A program made the translations under genes and the position numbers. The notes under the pieces were generated by a model. It was given only the letters and a program-made list of their open reading frames with translations. It was not told the origin of the DNA and did no database searches. From the NCBI RefSeq assembly GCF_047238265.1, contig NZ_JBDFMM010000001.1, positions 372,001-436,000 of the forward strand: 64,000 nucleotides of DNA, given 5' to 3'. Below, piece after piece: positions 1 to 7,813 of this stretch. Source of the DNA: Paenibacillus_F sp047238265 (GTDB lineage Bacteria; Bacillota; Bacilli; Paenibacillales; NBRC-103111). The stretch's first letter is position 1, and each line of letters begins with the position of its first letter.

Positions 1-1239
1 ACAACTCTGGTGCCTCTGCGTTTTATCGCCGAGAGTTTGAACCGCAACGTTGCTTACGACAATGCTTCGAAGGTGATCACTATCGTACCTAAAGAAGAGA
101 CTAAACCGGTTCCCCCAGTCCCTGAAAAAGAAGCTCCAAAGAAAAAACTGGAGCATCCGACCGTCGATAATCTCTCTCTTAAAATAGGGAAATCTTATAC
201 AAAGATATGTGTTAAATTTTTAGAGTGCAAAAGTGCCAAAACACGCTTTGTATCCAGCTTTGTGACCGATTCTAACGACGATATTTATATGATTGACTAC
301 GATGCGAAACGCCCAATCAAGCACGAGTATGTTATTTCCAAGTATAATCAAAAGACGGGAGATAACAGAAAGTTGGAACAAGTTTTAAATTTAAACGAAA
401 AATTTGATATTGAGTATTTGGATAAAAAAAGTCAGGTTCAAAGTCTGTCCTATAGAGATCTGGCACCCGAGAAAATTTTTTACGATGAGAAGCGCGACAA
501 ACTGTATATGTTGGCCAGTGTAGATAAGAAAGATATTAAAATAGTTATTTATGAAGTTCTTCCCGAGGTGAAATTGATTACTTATAATGCCGATGAAACC
601 TTGCTCGACGAAGAAAATGACATAATGACAACGTTGGATGGCGTAAACTTAATCTTCAGTAATACATTTTTTGGAAGTATTTATTCGGTAGAAGCGGGAA
701 AAGAACGATCTCTAAAAGCGGTTATAGCAGCTGAAAAGAAGCCCAAGCTTGTTTCGCTCATTAAGGACAACAAGATTTATTTAATGGATTACGTTAATAA
801 AACCATTCATATGCTGCGGGAAGACGGACGTCTTATCGAGGTTGCCAAAATAAAGATGGAGAAGATCGGTGCAGCCGCCTCCAAAGGCGATTTTTTTTAT
901 GCGGCTGATAAAAACGGATTCTATAAAATCGATGTCACCGGTAAAGTCGAGGATTACGTGAAATTAAGCGAGCTTCGCTACAATAGTGGCTTGTATGAGC
1001 CTAAAACCAAAACCTACGATCGTCTCGGAACGGGTAACTTTAATTTTGAGGATTTGCCTTATAATCCGTTTGGCCCGTTTGGACCGGGTGGGGAGGTTAC
1101 TGTGGGAACTTTAGAAATGGAATTTTACGATGATTCTATTCCTGTAGACTTTGCCGTAGACAGTCAAGGCAATATTATTATTCATGACAACGAACACAAA
1201 TTGCTTAGACGCATCAATGTATTTGGAACGGAACAATAA
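1..1239 (+). CDS. Stalk-domain protein with propeller-like C-terminus (5' end outside window)
   Basis: The reading frame is already open at base 1 (TTLVPLRFIAESL...), so the start and any signal peptide lie upstream. The first residues match the end of a copper-amine-oxidase-like N-terminal stalk domain (PF07833-type), whose signature is PLRFIAE followed by V.YD. The rest, about 350 residues, is lysine-rich. It has repeated short beta-strand stretches with DSQGN- and DNEHKLLR-like turns near the C-terminus, suggesting an NHL or beta-propeller-like fold; that part is inference. Stalk domains are common in Paenibacillus exported proteins, so an extracytoplasmic location is likely. The gene ends in TAA and is followed by an intrinsic terminator. 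Enzymatic function is unknown. Confidence 0.75.
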   Translation, partial: TTLVPLRFIAESLNRNVAYDNASKVITIVPKEETKPVPPVPEKEAPKKKLEHPTVDNLSLKIGKSYTKICVKFLECKSAKTRFVSSFVTDSNDDIYMIDYDAKRPIKHEYVISKYNQKTGDNRKLEQVLNLNEKFDIEYLDKKSQVQSLSYRDLAPEKIFYDEKRDKLYMLASVDKKDIKIVIYEVLPEVKLITYNADETLLDEENDIMTTLDGVNLIFSNTFFGSIYSVEAGKERSLKAVIAAEKKPKLVSLIKDNKIYLMDYVNKTIHMLREDGRLIEVAKIKMEKIGAAASKGDFFYAADKNGFYKIDVTGKVEDYVKLSELRYNSGLYEPKTKTYDRLGTGNFNFEDLPYNPFGPFGPGGEVTVGTLEMEFYDDSIPVDFAVDSQGNIIIHDNEHKLLRRINVFGTEQ

Positions 1240-1268
1240 TTTCGAACGGCCTTCCGTTTCATGCGGGG

Positions 1269-1305
1269 CGATCGGTTCTTTAGGATAGGGGCCGATCGTC
1301 TTTTT
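1269..1305 (+). terminator. Intrinsic terminator of the stalk-domain gene
   Basis: Inverted repeat CGATCGG / CCGATCG with a 16-base loop, followed by TCTTTTTG, 30 bases after the stop codon. Confidence 0.7.
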
Positions 1306-1418
1306 GTTTGCTGATACATCCGTTTTGATTTTTTCGATGGCTTCATCCCGGCTTTCCAGCAGGGTTTGTCTGTCTAACCGCACGGTGATAAGATAGGGGG
1401 AGGAAGGGGAAGAGGGTT

Positions 1419-1997
1419 ATGGCGAGACAACGGGCGTTTACTAAATCGGAGCTGCTGGACGCGACCGAACGCTTATTGATGGAGCGGGGCTATGACGGCT
1501 TTCACCTGAAAGCCTTGTCCGAAATGCTGTCGGGCGCAAGAAGCACAATCTACGAATATTACGCCAACAAGGAAGAGATCGTCGCGGCCTGCATGCGCAG
1601 AACGATGGAGCAGACGATCGAGGCCTGCGAAGGGATCGAGCATCTTGAGCCTGTAGCGGCCATAAAAAAAGTGCTGCTTATTTTTCTGGAGCTGTCGAAT
1701 TTCCATACGCTGATGCTGGCGGCCCCCAAAATCGATGAAAGTGCTTCGGACAAAGCGAGGCTGGATCTCGAATTTTTGAATGAAGGCCACGCGGATTTGA
1801 AAAAAAAGCTGACTGCGCTGTTCCAAAAAGCCCAGGAAGCGGGCGCGCTGCGGGCGGATATTCCTCTTCCGGTGATTACGGCGGTATTTTTCCATGCGAT
1901 CGATACGCCGAATTGGTTGAACGTGCCTACCGAGGAATGGGCGGAGATGCTTTTTGGCCTCTGGTGGAACGGCGGAGGAAATCCTTTGAATACATGA
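1419..1997 (+). CDS. TetR/AcrR-family transcriptional regulator
   Basis: A 192-residue protein, typical TetR length. The N-terminal 50 residues form the TetR helix-turn-helix: FTKSELLDATERLLMERGY, then an ALSEMLSGARSTIYEYYANK recognition region. The remainder is a helical ligand-binding and dimerisation domain with no recognisable ligand signature. The ATG is preceded by a purine-rich ribosome binding site (AGGAAGGGGAAGAGGG). It is a single-gene unit converging on the protease gene. TetR regulators usually repress neighbouring genes, but no divergent partner lies here, so its target is unknown. Confidence 0.85.
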   Translation: MARQRAFTKSELLDATERLLMERGYDGFHLKALSEMLSGARSTIYEYYANKEEIVAACMRRTMEQTIEACEGIEHLEPVAAIKKVLLIFLELSNFHTLMLAAPKIDESASDKARLDLEFLNEGHADLKKKLTALFQKAQEAGALRADIPLPVITAVFFHAIDTPNWLNVPTEEWAEMLFGLWWNGGGNPLNT

Positions 1998-2139
1998 AAT
2001 ATAGGCCATGTACAGGAACGATGATGTTCCGGCATGCACCTTTTTTATACGTTGAAACGGACGATGTGTCGATAGACGATCGCAGCGGCTCAAGCCGAAC
2101 ACGCAAATGCCGAACGGCTGATGACACCTGCTTAACCAC

Positions 2140-2191
2140 AAAAAAGCCATCTTTCCGGCTGCCCTAAGGCTGCCGGGAGATGGCTTTTTTT
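2140..2191. terminator. Bidirectional terminator between TetR and protease genes
   Basis: AAAAAAGCCATCT..CCGGC pairs with GCCGGGAGATGGCTTTTTT. There are T-tracts on both strands, so it can serve the TetR gene (+) and the protease gene (-). The tandem repeat begins two bases after its right arm. Confidence 0.8.
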
Positions 2192-2192
2192 A

Positions 2193-2363
2193 CTGACGCC
2201 GCTGACGCCGCTGACGCCGCTGACGCCGCTGACGCCGCTGACGCCGCTGACGCCGCTGACGCCGCTGACGCCGCTGACGCCGCTGACGCCGCTGACGCCG
2301 CTGACGCCGCTGACGCCGCTGACGCCGCTGACGCCGCTGACGCCGCTGACGCCGCTGACGCCT
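2193..2363. repeat. 9-bp tandem repeat, 19 copies
   Basis: The unit CTGACGCCG is repeated 18 times without error, and a 19th copy ends in T. It occupies exactly the gap between the protease stop codon (2372-2374, minus strand) and the terminator hairpin. It is therefore in the 3' untranslated region of the protease transcript, where it reads as GGCGTCAGC units. Because the unit is a multiple of three it is open in every frame on both strands, but no start signal supports translation. Perfect identity of the copies implies recent expansion or slippage. Confidence 0.97.
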
Positions 2364-2371
2364 GGTCCGCC

Positions 2372-3296
2372 TTATTCGGCGAGCACGCCTTCATCGGCAG
2401 TTTGACGCTGCGGAATGGACGATTTGCTCAGCACGACGGGAACTTTGACCGTAGTCTTGACGGCCGGGTTCTTGGCGGATGAAATGGTGACGGTAAGCTC
2501 AACATTGACGACTCCGCTGTTCGGAACGAACTTCAGAACGCCGCTGTTGTCGACATACGCTTTGTTGGAGCTGTTCGTGACCTTGTACACGATTCCGTCC
2601 GTTTTAGGGAGCTGCAGAACCGGCTGGTTGATTTTGCGCGTATTGACGATTTTGGCTTTAAAATCGTCCTTGGCTTTGGCTACGCGGTCGCTCTCCAGGT
2701 TGGCGATACGCAGGGAGCTGTAAGCCGTGTAGGTGATGCCGTCCACGTTGTTGCCGAACTCATCAATCTTCTGGGCGATTACGGCGAGCTTGTAGGTGCC
2801 TGCCGCGAGACTGCTTCACCTTCAGATCGCCGTTCGCATCCAGTTCTCCGTCGACATAAGAACCGTCGATGCCTTCGAATGAGTAAACGCCCGGCTCGAT
2901 CAGCTTAAGGCGGCCGTTAGCATCGGTCTGTGTGATCTCGTCAATGATGCCGATTTCTTTGTCGTCGAGTCCTACAGCCCAGAGGGAAATCACGTTCACA
3001 TCTTTAGCCGTCAGACGGAAGGAAAGATCGGTTGTGGTCGGGGAGCCGTCAAGATTATCGGGATAAATGGCATTTTCCGTTTGCTCCAGTTCCTGCAGAC
3101 CGAATCCGGTTTCCGGCTTATCCTGGCCGACATGAACGGCGAAAGGCAGGTGCAGCGAAGGCTGGCCGCTTCTTTCGAGAAGCACTTCGCCTTCATAAAC
3201 GCCTTTAACCGCGTTGTTTTTCGGGGTTACGGACAAATAAAATCCTTTGGACGCGCCGGCCGCAACGGTCAGCTTACCGTTTTGCAGGCCGAGCAA
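2372..3296 (-). pseudogene. C-terminal part of the S8 protease, separated by two frameshifts
   Basis: This continues the protease encoded upstream on the same strand, but out of frame. From about 3298 down to about 2814 the frame encodes a beta-rich region (LTVAAGASKGFYLSV..., YEGEVLLERSG) of the Fn3-like type found after subtilase domains. Near 2814 the frame is lost again. The natural continuation (AAGTYKLAVIAQKIDEFGNN, then VDGITYTAYSSL) lies in a third frame that runs to TAA at 2372. Both breaks are repaired by adding two bases or removing one, giving one protein of roughly 1,090 residues. It could be a real C-terminal loss or sequence error; the catalytic part is unaffected. Confidence 0.75.
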
Positions 3297-5646
3297 GCTG
3301 TGCGGTCAGGTTAGCGACATCCGGCGTCTGGACCGGAGCGTTAGGATCCGACGTTACGTTCGGATGCAGCACGACTTTGGCCGAGTATGTCACGCTTTGC
3401 TTGGACACGTTTTTCAGACGGAGCTCCTTCTGGGAGTTCGTTCCCGGAGCCAGGAGGCCGAAGCTGACGGACGGATTGTAATTCGTCACGGCTTGCGGCT
3501 GCCAGTACTTGTCGAGAATCGTGATCGGCTCCACGGATTGGAGCAGCGCCTGCGTCTTCACGGCAGTACCGACGTTCGCACGGCCCGCGCCCTGCGAGTA
3601 GACGTCATACAGCTTGCCGTCCAGGTCGCTGATTGTGTCCGCCGTGTTGGCCAGCGCGGCACGGATATCCAGCGGCGACCAGTCCGGATGCTGCTGTTTC
3701 AGCAGCAGCGCAAGTCCGGCTACGTGCGGAGTCGCCATGCTTGTGCCGCTGATGCGGCTGTAGGCCGTATTGTAGTTCGCATCCGGCTTCTGCTTGCCGT
3801 AGGCGGGCCAAGTGGACAAGATACTCACACCCGGCGCGCTGATATCCGGCTTGATGCTCAGGTCGCTGTCCACGTTCGGACCGCGCGAGCTGAACGTCGC
3901 CATCGTATCGCCAGGGATTTCGCTCTTCGGATAGTTGGCTCCGAAAGCGAGCTTCAGCGTCTGGCCTTGAGCGGCCAGCGCTTTTCTGGCGAGAGCGCGT
4001 CCTTCCGCACCTTTCATATCGAAGGTCGGAATGTACTCGAAGCCGTCGCCCAGGTAAGCGGCGGAACCGATAAAGCCGTCACGGCCGATGACCGATTCGG
4101 AAAGATCGGCTTTAGTCGGGTCCGTGCGTTCGGTGTTGCCGTTGAAAATAATGGCGGCTTTCGCGCCTCTTTGCTTGGCATTGGCGATTTTATCCACGAA
4201 GGCAAGATTGCCGCGGGAAATCAGCACGACTTTGCCGGTGACGTCTTTACCTTCATAATCCTGAGGCTGGCCCAGGTTGACGTACACGACGTCTCTCGGA
4301 TTCGTGCCCAGGATGGAAGCGAAGTTTTCCAGGCCGGTTTCCCAGGCCATCACGTTGAGATTGTATCCGGCCGCCGCAGGCGTCACCGGCGTAACTGCTG
4401 ATGCACCTGCGCTGACGGGCGCTGTATAGACCGCTTCCGACACGGTTGCCGTATACTGCGTTTTCGGGCTGGTTACGGCGCCGACGGAAATCGCCAGCTG
4501 CGAAGTGGCGGGCGAGCCCAGCGAGTAGTAGTAAGGCCCTTTATCCGCCGCGTTGCCGTTCGCGATAACGGCCGTTACACCGCCGAGCACGGCGTTGTTG
4601 ATGGCCACGACGTCGGGGGAGTTCGGGTCTTTCTCGGAATCAGAACCGAGAGACAGGTTAATGACGTTCATGCCGTCTTTAACCGCATGCTCGATGCCGT
4701 CGATGACTTGAGCCGAGGAACCGGACGATTTTCCCGTTTCGGGATTCCGGCCGAGCACTTTATATACATACAAATCGGCTTCGTAAGCGACGCCTTTTTG
4801 AACGATGTCCGAGCTTGGGTTGGATGCTCTTCCTACGATCGTTCCGGATACGTGGGTGCCGTGAGACGTCCCTTCAAATCCGGTGCCGTAGGGGTCTTCC
4901 TCCGGAGTAAGCGGAGGCTCTTCGTAAGGATCGTTATCCTTCTCGAAGGAATCGTAACCGCCCTTGTAGGCGTCCTTCAAGTCGGGGTGAAGATAGTCGA
5001 CTCCGGTATCGATAACGCCGACTTTGAGGCCTTTGCCGGTGAGGCCTTTGGCCCAGGCGACATCCGCGCCGATCTGTTTCAGCGGAGTGATGTCAAAATT
5101 GGGGCTGCTGACATCGAGCCCTTTCGGTTCATCTACGGGGATAGGAAAATAGTTGGCGCTGGGGTGAATCGATTTAACGCCGGCCAGCTTTGCCAGCGCG
5201 GGAATTTTGTTCGCCGGAACGGTTACTTCCAGTCCGTTCAAAACTGTATTATACTGGTAATTGACCTGGAGGTTAATTCCGCTGCTCTTGGCGGCGCTGA
5301 CCAGAGTGGTCTGCTCCTGTTTGATAGCGGCTTCGGTAGATTCGGCTGCCAGAGCGGACATGCCCAGTTTGGCGGCATACTTGCCTACGGCGACCGGCTG
5401 GTTTTGCAGCTGGACGATGACACGGACGGAATTCGTGGAGGCCGTATTCAGTTTCGGGGAAATATACCCCTTGACCTGGCCCGGGAGCGAGTTTGTACCG
5501 GGATTCAGAGAACCATTGAGCTGGGTACGCGGATGGATGCTTTTGCCGGACTGGGCTGCACTTGCATGAGGCAGCGCCGTGCCTGCAACGAATGCAAACG
5601 CGAGCGACATCACGGATAATTTTTGGATGAGATGGCGATTTTTCAA
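3274..5646 (-). CDS. Secreted subtilisin-like serine protease (S8, Vpr-like with PA domain)
   Basis: Signal peptide (residues 1-30, ending HASA). An inhibitor-I9-like propeptide follows (about 70-165). The split S8 catalytic domain has Asp213 in VIDTGVDYLHP, His262 in SHGTHVSG and Ser636 in SGTSMATPHVAG. A protease-associated (PA) domain is inserted between His and Ser (about 430-520, KVVLISRGNLAFVDKI). This order matches the Vpr/minor extracellular protease group. The TTG start is chosen because AGAGGGA lies eight bases upstream and the signal peptide begins directly after it. The frame stops at TAA (3274) inside the expected C-terminal Fn3-like region because of a frameshift near 3298. It probably degrades extracellular protein for nutrition. 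Confidence 0.9.
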   Translation of the reverse strand: MKNRHLIQKLSVMSLAFAFVAGTALPHASAAQSGKSIHPRTQLNGSLNPGTNSLPGQVKGYISPKLNTASTNSVRVIVQLQNQPVAVGKYAAKLGMSALAAESTEAAIKQEQTTLVSAAKSSGINLQVNYQYNTVLNGLEVTVPANKIPALAKLAGVKSIHPSANYFPIPVDEPKGLDVSSPNFDITPLKQIGADVAWAKGLTGKGLKVGVIDTGVDYLHPDLKDAYKGGYDSFEKDNDPYEEPPLTPEEDPYGTGFEGTSHGTHVSGTIVGRASNPSSDIVQKGVAYEADLYVYKVLGRNPETGKSSGSSAQVIDGIEHAVKDGMNVINLSLGSDSEKDPNSPDVVAINNAVLGGVTAVIANGNAADKGPYYYSLGSPATSQLAISVGAVTSPKTQYTATVSEAVYTAPVSAGASAVTPVTPAAAGYNLNVMAWETGLENFASILGTNPRDVVYVNLGQPQDYEGKDVTGKVVLISRGNLAFVDKIANAKQRGAKAAIIFNGNTERTDPTKADLSESVIGRDGFIGSAAYLGDGFEYIPTFDMKGAEGRALARKALAAQGQTLKLAFGANYPKSEIPGDTMATFSSRGPNVDSDLSIKPDISAPGVSILSTWPAYGKQKPDANYNTAYSRISGTSMATPHVAGLALLLKQQHPDWSPLDIRAALANTADTISDLDGKLYDVYSQGAGRANVGTAVKTQALLQSVEPITILDKYWQPQAVTNYNPSVSFGLLAPGTNSQKELRLKNVSKQSVTYSAKVVLHPNVTSDPNAPVQTPDVANLTAQLARPAKR

Positions 5647-5925
5647 CTAGTTCCCTCTTTTCATTCATATTTGAACAATAAACGAGCTAGTGAACGATCC
5701 GGAACCTCCTCCCTTTATCAAGATTAGGCCTGTACACTATGTAAGACAGTTCTTAAAGGTCTTGTATTCCATAAAAAATGGTTAATTTCAGCTTTTTTAC
5801 AGAAAATATTTTATTTTGATGGTAAAAGGGCTGGAAAATGCCTTTAAAATGAGCCTTGCCCGGCTTTTGCCGCGGACTTATAGTGGGAGATAGAGGAAAA
5901 AGGGCGAGGAGGCTTTTGGGGGAAG

Positions 5926-6795
5926 ATGGATGCGAAATTGCACGACTTATTCCGGCCCGTTCAGGCGAACGGAAGAATTTCTTCCTATATATATGCGGAA
6001 AAACCGCCGTCCCCCGCCCTCAAGCCGTACGTATGCTGTTATTGGCAGTCCGAACCGCGCGTAGCCGGGGAGGCGAAGCCGCTCTTTCAGCCCGGCACGG
6101 TGGACCGGGTGCTTCCCGACGGATGCACGGATATCATATTTACGGAGAATCTGGCCTCGGGTGAATGGAATGTTAAATACTGCGGCACTTTCCAGCAGGC
6201 TTTTACCATTTCCTACGCGGAGGAAGCGCCCGTGAGAAATTTCGGAATCCGTTTTATGCCCGGCGGGGCGTATCCGTTCTTGAAGACGGCGGTGTCCGAA
6301 TTTCACGATCGGGCGGTTGCGGCGGAGCAGATCGGTCCGGTTATCGGGGCGGAAACCGTGGAACGTATGCGGGAAGCCGGATCTTTCCGGGACAGAATCG
6401 GAGCGGTCGAAGCGTGCCTGCTGCGGCAGCTCGTTAACAAGGAGACGTACGGGGACGCCCGGTTGAAAAATGTGCTGCACCGCATCTTTCTTACAGGCGG
6501 TGAGGCGACGATAAGCGAGCTGGCGCGGTCCGAGACCATCAGCACGAGGCAGCTTCACCGTTCTTTCCGGCAATGGGTGGGCCTCAGCCCCAAAAAATTT
6601 GCCGAAGTCGTGCGGTTCCAAACACTCCTTAGAGACATTCAGGCGGGTTCCGTCAGCAATTGGGCGGCTGTGGCGGCGGAGCGCGGGTTCTTCGATCAGG
6701 CGCATATGATCCGGGAATTCAAAAGATTTTACGGGGCTTCTCCGATGCAGGCGGCAGCCGAATACCGGGGCATGTCCGATTTATCCAATCGGTAA
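5926..6795 (+). CDS. AraC-family transcriptional regulator (DUF6597-like sensor domain)
   Basis: A 289-residue protein. The first 160 residues resemble the DUF6597-type N-terminal domain found in many AraC regulators (ALKPYVCCYW, VLPDGCTDIIF, GIRFMPGGAYPF). The C-terminal 100 residues are a double helix-turn-helix AraC DNA-binding domain (TISELARSETISTRQLHRSF and FFDQAHMIREFKRFYGASP). GGGGGAAG precedes the ATG. The next gene, a DinB-family protein, starts 52 bases downstream on the same strand and may be cotranscribed. It is divergent from the protease gene across about 280 bases, so regulation of that gene is possible but unproven. Confidence 0.87.
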   Translation: MDAKLHDLFRPVQANGRISSYIYAEKPPSPALKPYVCCYWQSEPRVAGEAKPLFQPGTVDRVLPDGCTDIIFTENLASGEWNVKYCGTFQQAFTISYAEEAPVRNFGIRFMPGGAYPFLKTAVSEFHDRAVAAEQIGPVIGAETVERMREAGSFRDRIGAVEACLLRQLVNKETYGDARLKNVLHRIFLTGGEATISELARSETISTRQLHRSFRQWVGLSPKKFAEVVRFQTLLRDIQAGSVSNWAAVAAERGFFDQAHMIREFKRFYGASPMQAAAEYRGMSDLSNR

Positions 6796-6847
6796 AGGTC
6801 CGTGTTTGGTTATACTGATATGTGTCTACGATGGACATTGAGAAAGG

Positions 6848-7348
6848 ATGAAGCTATCTATGAACGGGGTTATGCAAATCAGGGATCATCTTCTGGACGA
6901 GCTTGAGCTGTCGGTCCGGACAAGCGAGACGCTGATCAGGCGGATCGGACCGGAGGAGTGGGCTTTCGCCCCGGGGAATAACATGCGGACGCTTCTTCAG
7001 CTCGTTCATCATATTGTCGCTATCCCGGCTTCGGATTTGGCCATTCTGCAGGAGAAAACGCAGCAGGAGGTTGAACTTGTCGAGAACGGCGCGCAGGACA
7101 TTACGGACCCGGAACAGCTGGCGGAGCGGCTGCGGGCCCACTTCGATACCCTGAAAGCCTATATGGTATCACTAAGCGAGGAAGAACTTTTGAACAAAGA
7201 GACGAAAGCCTTCTATCTGGAACACGCCATGCCGCAAATCAAATGGCTGATCGAAATCGTAACGCATCTTTTTCACCACCGTTCGCAGCTGTACAATTAT
7301 TTGAAGCAGAACGGCCATGAGCTGAACTTCTTTATGCTGTACGCTTAA
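6848..7348 (+). CDS. DinB-family protein (putative metal-dependent enzyme)
   Basis: A 166-residue four-helix-bundle protein of the DinB/YfiT type. The two histidine clusters expected for the metal site are present (LVHHIV near residue 56 and HLFHHRSQLYNYLK near 140). Family members are thiol-dependent transferases or damage-inducible proteins of mostly unknown substrate. The spacing to the upstream AraC gene suggests a two-gene unit, and two terminators follow. An upstream ATG start is preceded by GAAAGGATG. Confidence 0.85.
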   Translation: MKLSMNGVMQIRDHLLDELELSVRTSETLIRRIGPEEWAFAPGNNMRTLLQLVHHIVAIPASDLAILQEKTQQEVELVENGAQDITDPEQLAERLRAHFDTLKAYMVSLSEEELLNKETKAFYLEHAMPQIKWLIEIVTHLFHHRSQLYNYLKQNGHELNFFMLYA

Positions 7349-7351
7349 AAT

Positions 7352-7385
7352 AAAAAGAGGAAGGAGCCCAGCACCTTCCTCTTTT
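7352..7385. terminator. Terminator after DinB gene
   Basis: AAAAAGAGGAAGG / CCTTCCTCTTTT inverted repeat immediately after the stop codon. It is A/T-flanked on both sides, so it is possibly bidirectional. Confidence 0.75.
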
Positions 7386-7430
7386 CCTTCCGGGAGCCGT
7401 ACCGACGGATGGATGGCTGCGTTATTGCGG

Positions 7431-7463
7431 AACCCGCCGGTTGACCGGCGGGTTCTTTCTTTT
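7431..7463 (+). terminator. Second GC-rich terminator
   Basis: Perfect stem AACCCGCCGG-TTGA-CCGGCGGGTT followed by CTTTCTTTT. It is a backup terminator about 45 bases after the previous one. Confidence 0.75.
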
Positions 7464-7813
7464 GAACAAGGTCGGGGGGGAGTTCTAAATCCGATTGCCT
7501 TTCTCCATTTTTTGTGCCACGCGGCCAGAACCGCTCAAACAAACGTAAGAGTCCGCGTCCGTCTACACCTCCACACCCTTACAAAATCTTCAAGCATACT
7601 TAACGCAGCGCTGACATAGTACTGGTAGAGTAAGGGACATGCAGGAATAACTGAATATCCAAGGGTAAGAGTCCAGGAGAAAACCCTTTATGCACAAACG
7701 ATAAATGCCTTGCTTCGGCATTTCCGGTTTGATGGATAGAGGGTTTTTTTGTTGTTCTCTCCTTGGCGTCCGGAACCGATCCGGATATCTCATCCGAAAG
7801 GAATGGATACGAA
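7464..7813 (+). promoter_or_regulatory. Long leader region with terminator-like hairpin upstream of the SLH glycerophosphodiesterase
   Basis: There is no gene in these 350 bases. At 7681-7750 AAACCCTTTA....AAAC pairs with GTTTG....TAGAGGGTTTTTTT, enclosing an inner hairpin AAATGCC/GGCATTT. The structure ends in seven T residues, as an attenuator would, and lies 64 bases before the ATG. I do not recognise a known riboswitch or T-box consensus. It may be a conditional terminator, or simply a third terminator of the upstream unit. Confidence 0.5.

Noticed and set aside
2193..2363. CRISPR array
   Set aside because: Units are contiguous 9-mers without spacers, and no cas genes are present.
2164..2482. 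Long frames through the 9-bp repeat on both strands (Ala-Asp-Ala and Ala-Ser repeats)
   Set aside because: They exist only because the repeat unit is a multiple of three and free of stops; there is no ribosome binding site and the tract lies between a stop codon and a terminator.
7600..7813. Known riboswitch or T-box before the SLH enzyme
   Set aside because: A terminator-like hairpin is present, but I found no match to the consensus of T-box, c-di-GMP, c-di-AMP, cobalamin, SAM, TPP or purine elements by eye.
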